From NCBI RefSeq assembly GCF_018403325.1, contig NZ_BOSL01000008.1:62001-126000 (forward strand): 64,000 nt of DNA, written 5' to 3'. The position numbers and the translations under genes are program-made. This document shows positions 16,978-23,821 of the stretch, in pieces; the stretch's first letter is position 1, and the number at the start of each line of letters is the position of its first letter. The stretch comes from Paenibacillus vini (lineage in GTDB: Bacteria > Bacillota > Bacilli > Paenibacillales > Paenibacillaceae). The notes under the pieces are model-generated. The model saw only the letters and a list, made by a program, of their open reading frames with translations, made no database searches and was not told the DNA's origin.

Positions 16978-17286
16978 CTAATCCCGAACCAATTTGTCAG
17001 TCCAGGCAAGGAGTCCTCCAGTCATATTGACGACTTTAAGTCCTTTATTACTTAATAGCTCGCATGCCATTCCGCTGCGATTTCCGCTTCGGCAAATTAC
17101 GATAAATTCATGATCAGGATCCAGCTCGTCCAGTCTCATATCCAGTTGTCCTAAGGGGATATGTTTGGCTCCGGCAACATGACCTTCATTCCATTCGTCC
17201 TGTTCACGGACATCGAGAAGGTTCAATGCCTCACCCTTGTTGAGGCGACCCGCCACTTCTTCTGGTGTTGTTTCCTTGATAGTCAT
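16978..17286 (-). CDS. Single-domain rhodanese
   Basis: A 102-residue cytoplasmic rhodanese: LLDVREQDEWNEGHVAGAKHIPLG, the active-site loop ICRSGNRSG with catalytic Cys, and a terminal GGLLAW. The loop CRSGNR matches small sulfurtransferases that move sulfane sulfur from persulfides to thiols or cyanide. AGGAGG precedes the ATG. It is co-directional with the CstR-like repressor (45 nt away) and the yrk genes, an addition relative to the Bacillus yrkEFHIJ set. Confidence 0.9.
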   Translation of the reverse strand: MTIKETTPEEVAGRLNKGEALNLLDVREQDEWNEGHVAGAKHIPLGQLDMRLDELDPDHEFIVICRSGNRSGMACELLSNKGLKVVNMTGGLLAWTDKLVRD

Positions 17287-17331
17287 ACTATATCCATCCT
17301 CCTGCTCATCTTATATATTTAATGCTATAAA

Positions 17332-17601
17332 TTATCTGCTCTTAACAAGCAGTTCCACGGCTTCTTTGACTAGTTTAGCTGGATCAGGATTTCCGTTTGC
17401 TTGATCAGCCAAAATACATTGCTGGAGATTATCCGCCACGATTTGAGCAAGCGCTCTGTCGGAGGCGTTCCTGATGGCAGAGAGCTGGGCAACTACCTCC
17501 TTGCAGGGCTTACCTTCATCCATCAATCTAAGTACCCCTCGAACTTGTCCCTCTATTCTCCGTAAACGTGTTTTGATTTCATCCGGATAATTATATTCCA
17601 T
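17332..17601 (-). CDS. cstR: CstR-like persulfide-sensing repressor (CsoR/DUF156 family)
   Basis: An 89-residue all-helical repressor of the CsoR family. RLRRIEGQVRGVLRLMDEGKPCKEV carries the first Cys, and IVADNLQQCIL the second. The His that CsoR uses for Cu(I), four residues before the second Cys, is Asn here, so the C-H-C copper site is absent. That leaves the two-cysteine pattern of CstR, which forms di- to tetrasulfide cross-links with persulfides. The neighbouring genes handle sulfane sulfur, which agrees. The ATG at 17601 is placed 9 nt after GGGGAG. The matching operator is probably the ATACCC-GGGTAT repeat at 21005-21020. It corresponds in position to Bacillus yrkD. Confidence 0.86.
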   Translation of the reverse strand: MEYNYPDEIKTRLRRIEGQVRGVLRLMDEGKPCKEVVAQLSAIRNASDRALAQIVADNLQQCILADQANGNPDPAKLVKEAVELLVKSR

Positions 17602-17674
17602 TGATACCATCTCCCCATTTTCGCAATACCTGTCTAGGGATAGTATAGAGTAAACAGATGAATTTTACACTTAG

Positions 17675-18475
17675 TCAGATAAACAGGATAGATGACCAGA
17701 CCTTGATAGCTGTCAGGGCAATAAGGACAACCAGACCGTATCTCAGGAAAACCACATTCATTTTCGTGCTGATTTTAGATCCTAATGGAGCCCCGATCAA
17801 ACTCCCGATGACGGTAAAAATCGTGGGCCAAATGGGGATGGCTCCCCCGGAAATTTTGCCTATCACACCGCCGGCAGCAGAAATAAATACTATAGCAAGC
17901 GATGAAGCAATTGTTGTACGTGTTGGAATATGGAGGACTGTCAGCATAATCGGTATAAGAATAAAAGCTCCCCCTGCGCCGACGATCCCGGATACAATTC
18001 CTACGAGAAATGCTGATATGACCGCAATAAAAGTGTTGAACTGAAGGTTTTCCCTAATTTCATCTGTTCCTTTACTTGGTATGAGCATCAGGATTACTGC
18101 AATTACGGCCAAAACCCCATATATCAAGTTAATAAGGTCCCCATCCAGCATACCCGACACAAACCCACCAATCAGGCTGCCTGTCAGGATACCGGCTCCC
18201 ATATAAAGTACGAGTCTTTTATTAACTAAAGACAAAGACGTCTCTGTTTTGCTCTTTTTTCGGAATGCCAGTACTCCTGCAAGCGATGCGAAAAAAACCT
18301 GAATCATGCTGATTGACGAAACTTCGTGTGCGCTAAATTGAGCGGCGCCCAGCATAGGTGGTACATAAAGCAGCAGAGGAAAATTAATGATGGCTCCTCC
18401 AATTCCAAGCAATCCGGAAAAGAATGAACCGACCAAACCAAGCGCGATCATCGTGATCATTAGCAAGGTTTCCAT
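17675..18475 (-). CDS. yrkJ: TauE/SafE-family sulfite/sulfur anion exporter (YrkJ-like)
   Basis: A 266-residue polytopic membrane protein with about eight hydrophobic segments. The two family repeats are visible: GSFFSGLLGIGGAIINFPLL near the N-terminus and GIVSGIVGAGGAFILIPIML around residue 160. TauE/SafE proteins export sulfite, sulfoacetate or related anions. In persulfide operons the exporter removes sulfite or thiosulfate produced by the dioxygenase. It follows yrkI by 44 nt with a very strong AAAGGAGGAGGAGG site. Confidence 0.88.
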   Translation of the reverse strand: METLLMITMIALGLVGSFFSGLLGIGGAIINFPLLLYVPPMLGAAQFSAHEVSSISMIQVFFASLAGVLAFRKKSKTETSLSLVNKRLVLYMGAGILTGSLIGGFVSGMLDGDLINLIYGVLAVIAVILMLIPSKGTDEIRENLQFNTFIAVISAFLVGIVSGIVGAGGAFILIPIMLTVLHIPTRTTIASSLAIVFISAAGGVIGKISGGAIPIWPTIFTVIGSLIGAPLGSKISTKMNVVFLRYGLVVLIALTAIKVWSSILFI

Positions 18476-18519
18476 CCTCCTCCTCCTTTCAGTTCAGCTC
18501 AGCTCGCTTTATTGGATTT

Positions 18520-18747
18520 CTAAACTTTTTTTACAAAGAACTTAAATACATTATTTTCTTCCTCATGTTTTAAGAGTTCATGCTTCGTTTGCTTCACCCA
18601 TGCTTGAAAATCATTAACGGAGCCTTTATCTGTCGAATGAACTTCCATCACTTGACCTGGAAGGAGTCCGTCCAGCGCTTTTTTTGCTTTCACAATAGGC
18701 ATCGGGCAGGCCATTCCTTTTGTATCTACTAAAATGTCTGTTTTCAT
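18520..18747 (-). CDS. yrkI: TusA-family sulfur carrier (YrkI-like)
   Basis: A 75-residue TusA protein with the conserved KGMACPMPIVKAKKAL, whose Cys accepts sulfane sulfur, then the GQVMEVHSTDKGSVNDFQAW strand-helix. TusA carriers relay persulfide sulfur between rhodaneses and acceptors. AGGAGG precedes the ATG. It sits between the dioxygenase-rhodanese fusion and the exporter, the order of Bacillus yrkHIJ. Confidence 0.92.
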   Translation of the reverse strand: MKTDILVDTKGMACPMPIVKAKKALDGLLPGQVMEVHSTDKGSVNDFQAWVKQTKHELLKHEEENNVFKFFVKKV

Positions 18748-18766
18748 AGTAATTCGGTTCCTCCTG

Positions 18767-19918
18767 TCATTTGTCGTGCACGGCGCAGCGATTAGGACCG
18801 ATCTCCATCTCCCGCTGCTCCTCTTCGCTAGGCGTTATTTTTCCCATATTCGTTTGGCGTATTTCTTGATAAGCATTCGGCTGGGGCGGCAAGTTCTCGG
18901 TGACAGCGCTCCGAAAGTCCTTCTCTTGCTGAATATTCAATCCGGGATTATGAAGGAACAAATCGGATAGCTTGGCCATGACCCGGCCTCCTTCACCTAA
19001 CTCAGTCACTTTACCGAAGTGGGCCGGCAAGACAATCAAATCCTGTGAAAGCTCTTTATACCGGTTATAGAGCGTATTTCGCAAATCTCCCACCCAATCC
19101 TCCGCCTTACCGGCCAAATCAGGACGTCCGATCGACTCAATGAAAAGGATATCCCCGGTTAGCAGATATTGATCATCTATAATAAAAGAGGTGCTTCCGA
19201 TCGTATGCCCAGGCGAGTAAATCGGTTGGATTCGGAGTGTCGTAGACCCTATCGTGATGCCTTGGCCTTCTTCGAGCTTTTCATAATCGAATGTCACTTC
19301 AGTCGCATCTTTTGGCGGAAGCCAATAAGTTGCGCCGGATTGTTCCGCCAGTTTCCTTCCGCCGGAGATGTGGTCGGCATGCAAATGAGTATCCAGGGTA
19401 TGTTTTATTTGTACCCCCTGCTCCTTGGCAAACTGCTCGAAAACATCCGTCATCCGAAGCGTATCAATAACCGCGGCTTCCCCTTTGGATAGGACCATGT
19501 ATGACAGGCAACCTTTACCGATTCGGACGAACTGATACAAGGAGCCCCCGTCTTTTAAGTCGCCAATCTTGACAGGTTCCAAATATTCGCTCCATGCCTT
19601 CATTCCGCCTTCCAGATAATGCACATCGGTTCGGCCGGCATCAACAATTTGTTCAGCAACAAATTTGGAAGAGCCTTCTTTTGCACAGACAACGAGCAGC
19701 TTTTTCCCATCAGGTAGTTTATCAAGAGCTTCGTCCACGCCGTCCAGGAGATCAAAATATGGAATGTTGATTATCTCGACACTCTCACCTTCGATTTTCC
19801 AGTCGTTATAGTCATTTTCGTTGCGAACATCCAGAATAAAAATCTCTTCTTTCGCCAAAATGATCCGCGTCAGTTCCTTGGCCGTCATCATATTCATACG
19901 ATTGGCATCTGTATTCAA
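18767..19918 (-). CDS. yrkH: Rhodanese-persulfide dioxygenase-like fusion (YrkH-like)
   Basis: A 383-residue two-domain protein. Residues about 10-110 are a rhodanese with [12 protein letters not shown] and a modified active-site loop VVCAKEGSS. Residues about 125-340 are a metallo-beta-lactamase-fold domain with [26 protein letters not shown] and a late LPAHFG, the iron site of persulfide dioxygenases (ETHE1/CstB type), which oxidise glutathione or CoA persulfide to sulfite. In CstB the rhodanese is C-terminal; here it is N-terminal, as in Bacillus YrkH. The TTG start at 19918 follows AGGAGG. It should be the main detoxifying enzyme of the operon. With gshF elsewhere in the window, glutathione persulfide is a plausible substrate, but this is not shown. 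Confidence 0.88.
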   Translation of the reverse strand: MNTDANRMNMMTAKELTRIILAKEEIFILDVRNENDYNDWKIEGESVEIINIPYFDLLDGVDEALDKLPDGKKLLVVCAKEGSSKFVAEQIVDAGRTDVHYLEGGMKAWSEYLEPVKIGDLKDGGSLYQFVRIGKGCLSYMVLSKGEAAVIDTLRMTDVFEQFAKEQGVQIKHTLDTHLHADHISGGRKLAEQSGATYWLPPKDATEVTFDYEKLEEGQGITIGSTTLRIQPIYSPGHTIGSTSFIIDDQYLLTGDILFIESIGRPDLAGKAEDWVGDLRNTLYNRYKELSQDLIVLPAHFGKVTELGEGGRVMAKLSDLFLHNPGLNIQQEKDFRSAVTENLPPQPNAYQEIRQTNMGKITPSEEEQREMEIGPNRCAVHDK

Positions 19919-19935
19919 GATGGTTCCTCCTTTAG

Positions 19936-20331
19936 TTAAAATGTCAGGCTGACGTTTGCATCCTTTGCAAAATCCAGGAAAGTGACGGCTCCGCCGACCT
20001 CGATTCCTTCAATAAAATCCTCTTTCTTCAGATTCATGACATCCATCGTCATTTGACAAGCAATGATCTTTACTCCCATCTCCTGAGCCATTTCTACTAG
20101 CTGGGGAATGGTCGGTATATTCGCTTTCTGAAAGCCTTCCGCCAAATGTTCGGCACCTGCCGGCAATGGTAATTGATGGTGCGCCTCCTTATGGATCAAA
20201 TTCAAACCTTCAAATGTGAAGAAAATGGCTACTTCAGCATCCGTTGCCGCCGAAGCTGTCGCGATATTAAAAACTTTATAAGCATCAAACAAACCACCGT
20301 TACTTGCAATAATTGCTACCTTTGTATTCAT
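19936..20331 (-). CDS. yrkE: DsrE/DsrF-like sulfur-transfer protein (YrkE-like)
   Basis: A 131-residue DsrE-fold protein: [24 protein letters not shown], then [15 protein letters not shown], and [20 protein letters not shown] holding the conserved Cys that carries sulfane sulfur, ending [18 protein letters not shown]. Such proteins pass persulfide sulfur to or from TusA. The ATG at 20331 has GGAGGTC just upstream; the frame is open to 20397 but without a ribosome site. It lies between yrkF and yrkH. Confidence 0.88.
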   Translation of the reverse strand: MNTKVAIIASNGGLFDAYKVFNIATASAATDAEVAIFFTFEGLNLIHKEAHHQLPLPAGAEHLAEGFQKANIPTIPQLVEMAQEMGVKIIACQMTMDVMNLKKEDFIEGIEVGGAVTFLDFAKDANVSLTF

Positions 20332-20357
20332 ATAAATGACCTCCATATTATTTAAAT

Positions 20358-20942
20358 TTAATTTTGTGAATCGTAATTTATCGTGGACCCATTCCAACCC
20401 GACATGCCTGATTCCAAATTCTTCACATGCTTAAAGCCTTTTCCGGCAAGCAATTGGCATGCCATATCGCTGCGGTTTCCTGTGCGGCAGACAACAACAA
20501 TTTCATCGTCCGGGTTAAGCTTGCTTATCCGGTGCTCTAGCTCACCTAAAGGAATAGATACGGCACCTGCAATTCGGTTGAATGCAAATTCAGCCGTTTC
20601 CCGTACATCAATTACGGTAACCTTTTCGTTTTCGCTCAACTTTTTTTGCAGCTCATCACTTGAAATGATTAAGGGGTATTTCTTTTCTTCATTCACTTCA
20701 TTGGGGTTGGCTTTGCGAATGTAATGCTTTAGCACCTCACATTCTTCAACAGTACCGAGATAATGATGGCCTGTATTTTTGGCCCAACCTTGAATATCTG
20801 CAATTGAACCTTGATCGGTAGCTTGTACTTCTATGACTTGACCGGCATCAAGCTGATCGATTGCTTTTTTGGTTTTTACAATCGGCATGGGACAGGCAAG
20901 TCCTTTACAATCAAGTGTCATATCGGCTGTAATTTCCGGCAA
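20358..20942 (-). CDS. yrkF: TusA-rhodanese fusion (YrkF-like)
   Basis: A 194-residue fusion. Residues about 8-85 are a TusA domain (MTLDCKGLACPMPIVKTKKAI) and about 100-190 a rhodanese (VIDVRETAEFAFNRIAGAV with active loop VVCRTGNRSD). It couples sulfane-sulfur acceptance to a carrier in one chain. I place the start at a TTG (20942) exactly 9 nt after AGGAGG; the frame remains open to 21065 across the promoter, which is clearly non-coding. It is the first gene of the operon, about 60 nt from the operator. Confidence 0.88.
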   Translation of the reverse strand: MPEITADMTLDCKGLACPMPIVKTKKAIDQLDAGQVIEVQATDQGSIADIQGWAKNTGHHYLGTVEECEVLKHYIRKANPNEVNEEKKYPLIISSDELQKKLSENEKVTVIDVRETAEFAFNRIAGAVSIPLGELEHRISKLNPDDEIVVVCRTGNRSDMACQLLAGKGFKHVKNLESGMSGWNGSTINYDSQN

Positions 20943-21004
20943 TATAAAGAACCTCCTTTTAAATGATGATGTCTTTCGTAAAGAATTTAAATTATATAAT
21001 ACGT

Positions 21005-21047
21005 ATACCCCTATGGGTATAATACAAAGATAAAAAACTATTGTCAA
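21005..21047 (-). promoter_or_regulatory. Promoter and CstR/CsoR-type operator of the persulfide operon
   Basis: On the minus strand TTGACA (21042-21047), a 17-nt spacer and TATTAT (21019-21024) form an almost consensus sigma-A promoter. A perfect inverted repeat ATACCC-CTAT-GGGTAT (21005-21020) overlaps the -10; this is the known CsoR/CstR half-site pattern. Repression until persulfide modifies the repressor at 17332-17601 is expected. Confidence 0.85.
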
Positions 21048-21118
21048 TCTAAGACCCCATAGCAAAAAATACCAACTTTAATTTCACTAAAGAGAAATTT
21101 AAAAACAGGTGGCGTTGA

Positions 21119-21148
21119 AAAAGACCTGCATTTGATTGCAGGTCTTTT
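21119..21148 (-). terminator. Terminator after the ferritin-like gene
   Basis: A 12-bp perfect stem (AAAAGACCTGCA/TGCAGGTCTTTT, 6-nt loop) with terminal T tracts in both directions. It lies downstream of the gene ending at 21195 and before the persulfide promoter. Confidence 0.8.
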
Positions 21149-21194
21149 GTTACAATTTAAAAAATGAGCTTGTTATTGAAGGAAACTTCATCAG

Positions 21195-21677
21195 CTACTT
21201 GAGATTTAATGTAATCAAATAATTGTATTTGGCAGCGTGCTTAAGCTCATCCAATATGATTCCGTATACCGTGTCTTTATAAATGCCGACAGGTAAACCA
21301 AACCAAATGTTTCGATACCGTTCCACTGCGCCCAGCTCGCCCATCAAAGCACGCTGTAGCCCTTCCTTATAAGATTGGACTTTCACATATTGCTCATTGC
21401 TAATGCCTGTAATTTCTTGTCCTGTGAGAGCCCGGTACATCTCCCTGAACATTTTATTATGGCCTCGCTCATCGTTACGAATGCTTTCGATAATAGCCAC
21501 TTGTTCTTTGGTAGGAGCCAAATTGATCAATTCATCATAAAACAATTCATCGTTACGCTCCCCCTGTACCGCTTCCTTGATCATTTGTAATGCTTGCGGA
21601 AATCCGGTGTTCCAGATTGGAACGAATTCGGACCTCATATAATAGTATCTTCCCCAACCAGAAGGAAATGGATACAA
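21195..21677 (-). CDS. Ferritin-like domain protein (rubrerythrin-type four-helix bundle)
   Basis: A 160-residue protein with paired helices carrying metal-ligand motifs: MIKEAVQGERNDELFYDEL, then IRNDERGHNKMFREMY (ExxH type), ALMGELGAVERYRNIW and IILDELKHAAKYNYL (ExxH). This is the ferritin-like di-iron pattern. Such short proteins are common in Bacillus and Paenibacillus, often linked with sporulation or oxidative stress, but their reaction is not known. The start is TTG at 21677 behind GGGAGG; the frame extends to 21719 without a ribosome site. Confidence 0.78.
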   Translation of the reverse strand: MYPFPSGWGRYYYMRSEFVPIWNTGFPQALQMIKEAVQGERNDELFYDELINLAPTKEQVAIIESIRNDERGHNKMFREMYRALTGQEITGISNEQYVKVQSYKEGLQRALMGELGAVERYRNIWFGLPVGIYKDTVYGIILDELKHAAKYNYLITLNLK

Positions 21678-21875
21678 GTTTAATACCTCCCAACATTTAT
21701 TTGTTGGAAGTATATGCACATAAGCCCAGGTCGGTTCCTCAAACGACTATTTCAAGGCTGTAACAAGCCTCTCCTCTTCCCATATCGCTTCCAGACTTGA
21801 AAGCGAATTTCAAGTTCATAAATGTGTATTTATGTAAAATTTAGAAGGTAAAACCTTTAATTTGAGAAGTTAAAA

Positions 21876-21898
21876 TGTATGCGTTTTCATTCTATAAT
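21876..21898. promoter_or_regulatory. Putative cre (CcpA) box and -10 upstream of xynA
   Basis: TGTATGCGTTTTCAT (21876-21890), read on the minus strand as ATGAAAACGCATACA, fits the WTGNAANCGNWNNCA catabolite-responsive consensus at every position. It ends 2 nt before TATAAT (21893-21898), so CcpA would block this promoter on preferred sugars. No convincing -35 is seen. The 364-bp gap 21678-22041 holds this site, the tandem repeat at 21988-22009 and the xynA ribosome site, and nothing else I can support. Confidence 0.55.
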
Positions 21899-21987
21899 TT
21901 TCTATGAAAGGAGGTAAAAGGAAAGATAGAATCATAGTTTCACAGAATTAGTTTGGGCCTCATGAAAACACATGCCAAGAAGGATCA

Positions 21988-22009
21988 GGTAGGTAAAAGG
22001 TAGGTAAAA
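21988..22009 (+). repeat. Tandem 11-base repeat in the xynA leader
   Basis: Two head-to-tail copies of GGTAGGTAAAA, with a partial third (GTAGG) at 22011, end about 18 nt before the xynA ribosome site. Each resembles a weak Shine-Dalgarno sequence. Function unknown. Confidence 0.6.
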
Positions 22010-22041
22010 AGTAGGGACAAAAAAATTCAGGAGGTAATGAC

Positions 22042-22674
22042 ATGATCAAGTTTAATAGGAAAGTCTTGACGCTAGTATTAACGGTTGCAATGAGTTTCAG
22101 TATGTTTGCAATAACCGCAAGTGCGAACACCTATTGGCAAAATTGGACCGACGGCGGCGGGACGGTAAATGCGGTCAACGGGTCCGGCGGCAATTACAGT
22201 GTTTCATGGCAAAATACCGGGAATTTTGTTGTCGGCAAAGGTTGGGCTACCGGATCTCCAACCAGAACCATTAACTACAATGCCGGTGTCTGGGCACCGT
22301 CAGGCAATGCGTATTTAACACTCTATGGGTGGACGAGAAACTCGCTCATCGAATACTACGTTGTCGATAGCTGGGGCACCTATAGACCTACCGGAACGTA
22401 TAAAGGCACCGTGACTAGCGATGGAGGCACCTATGACATATATACCACGATGCGGTACAACGCTCCTTCTATTGACGGCACGCAAACCTTCCAACAGTTC
22501 TGGAGTGTAAGACAATCGAAAAGAGCGACCGGAAGTAACGTCGCCATCACTTTCAGCAACCATGTGAACGCCTGGAAGAGTAAAGGAATGAATTTGGGAA
22601 GCAGTTGGTCTTACCAAGTATTGGCGACTGAGGGATATCAGAGCAGCGGGAGTTCAAACGTAACGGTGTGGTAA
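22042..22674 (+). CDS. xynA: Endo-1,4-beta-xylanase, GH11, secreted
   Basis: A 210-residue precursor. A Sec signal peptide (about 1-28, cut after ITASA) is followed by a single GH11 beta-jelly-roll with no extra modules, the size of Bacillus XynA. The catalytic Glu pair is in [15 protein letters not shown] (nucleophile) and [11 protein letters not shown] (acid/base). Other landmarks are [18 protein letters not shown] and [12 protein letters not shown]. The enzyme cuts the xylan backbone outside the cell. GGAGGTAATGAC precedes the ATG. A cre box and a tandem repeat lie upstream. It is about 20 kb from the arabinose-releasing cluster, whose enzymes would remove side chains from the same polymer. 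Confidence 0.96.
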   Translation: MIKFNRKVLTLVLTVAMSFSMFAITASANTYWQNWTDGGGTVNAVNGSGGNYSVSWQNTGNFVVGKGWATGSPTRTINYNAGVWAPSGNAYLTLYGWTRNSLIEYYVVDSWGTYRPTGTYKGTVTSDGGTYDIYTTMRYNAPSIDGTQTFQQFWSVRQSKRATGSNVAITFSNHVNAWKSKGMNLGSSWSYQVLATEGYQSSGSSNVTVW

Positions 22675-22802
22675 CGGGTTAATCTTTGATTTTGCTGGGG
22701 CCGTTCGGTCTCACGGCCAACGGCCTCCATTCATTTCAAAAGCCCCTCCCCTTCTTACTACCGGAATATTGCTGTTCCCATCATTTTAAAGGAGATCTGT
22801 CG

Positions 22803-23645
22803 ATGAGAAAGCTACTCTTTTTACTGCTGATCGCTATAACGCTTGTTGCCACCGCTTGTTCCCAGGAAAAACAGGATAAGAACAATTCCCTAGTATTCGT
22901 CGAGGGCGGAACCTTCAAAAACACTAAGTCTAACTTCTATGGAAAAAGCATCAGTTTATCGAATTTTTATATCGGAAAATACGAGGTGACCCAAAAAGAA
23001 TGGGTTGAGGTCATGGGAAGCAATCCATCCCAATTCATCGGCGATGATTTGCCGGTAGAAATGGTAAGTTGGTATGACGTTGTGGAGTACTGTAATGCGA
23101 GGAGCATAAAAGAAGGTTTAAAACCTTATTACAATATAGATAAGAGTACTAAAGACCCGAATAATATGAGTGAGAACGATAATATAAAATGGACCGTAAC
23201 GATCAATGCGGAAGCTGATGGATACCGCTTGCCGACGGAAGCGGAATGGGAATATGCCGCAGCCGGAGGCCAAAGAAGCAAAAGTTACACTTACAGCGGA
23301 AGCAATAAGGCGGATGATGTGACATGGTTCTGGAGAAATACCGGTGATAAATACCTGAAGGGAGATTGGAATTGGCCCGTCATAGAAAACAACCATAACC
23401 AGACAAAATCCGTCGGGCTCAAGAAACCCAATGAATTAGGACTTTACGATATGTCAGGCAATGTCAGGGAGTGGTGTTGGAGCTGGTACGGAGAGAATTT
23501 GGATAATGACACCGGTTCCTTCCGAAGTGTTAAAGGCGGTGGTTGGATCGGCGACATCGGAAGCAGCGAGATATCATTTCGGGGCAAGTTTGAAGCAAAC
23601 GGCTTTGGTCCCGATCAGGGCTTTCGCGTGAGCCGCAATGGGTAA
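22803..23645 (+). CDS. Lipoprotein with SUMF1/formylglycine-generating-enzyme-like domain
   Basis: A 280-residue predicted lipoprotein: a signal peptide with lipobox LVATAC, then an FGE-sulfatase (SUMF1) domain. Typical landmarks are FYIGKYEVTQKEWVEVMG, LPVEMVSWYDVVEYCNARS, YRLPTEAEWEYAAAGG, ELGLYDMSGNVREWCWSW and GFRVSR. The ATG at 22803 follows AAAGGAG. Many domain members are not formylglycine generators but binding or structural proteins, and I do not see the paired active-site cysteines of true FGE, so catalysis is doubtful. It lies 129 nt after xynA on the same strand without a clear terminator between. Confidence 0.82.
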   Translation: MRKLLFLLLIAITLVATACSQEKQDKNNSLVFVEGGTFKNTKSNFYGKSISLSNFYIGKYEVTQKEWVEVMGSNPSQFIGDDLPVEMVSWYDVVEYCNARSIKEGLKPYYNIDKSTKDPNNMSENDNIKWTVTINAEADGYRLPTEAEWEYAAAGGQRSKSYTYSGSNKADDVTWFWRNTGDKYLKGDWNWPVIENNHNQTKSVGLKKPNELGLYDMSGNVREWCWSWYGENLDNDTGSFRSVKGGGWIGDIGSSEISFRGKFEANGFGPDQGFRVSRNG

Positions 23646-23821
23646 ACGGAAACGATGCAGTTCCAGATTGAATACTCGTTTTTGACCGCAGACGGATTGC
23701 ACTAAAAGAAAAAGGCTCATGACGTTTAATGCCACGAACCTTTATGGAACCAATGATTTTGTATTCTGCTGATCACATCTATCGTTGTACTCTCAATTGC
23801 CGCCCTTCCGTGTTGCATGGA

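Noticed and set aside
17602-17660. Second CstR operator upstream of the repressor gene
   Set aside because: ATACC-GGGAT-like bases are present, but the arms are unequal and mismatched compared with the clean site at 21005-21020.
21988-22015. Tandem repeat in the xynA leader considered as a CRISPR-like array
   Set aside because: Units are 11 nt, directly adjacent with no spacers, and no cas genes are present.
23646-23821. Possible terminator between the SUMF1-like and DinG-like genes
   Set aside because: The inverted repeat around 23713-23745 has several mismatches and no U-tract; too weak to list.
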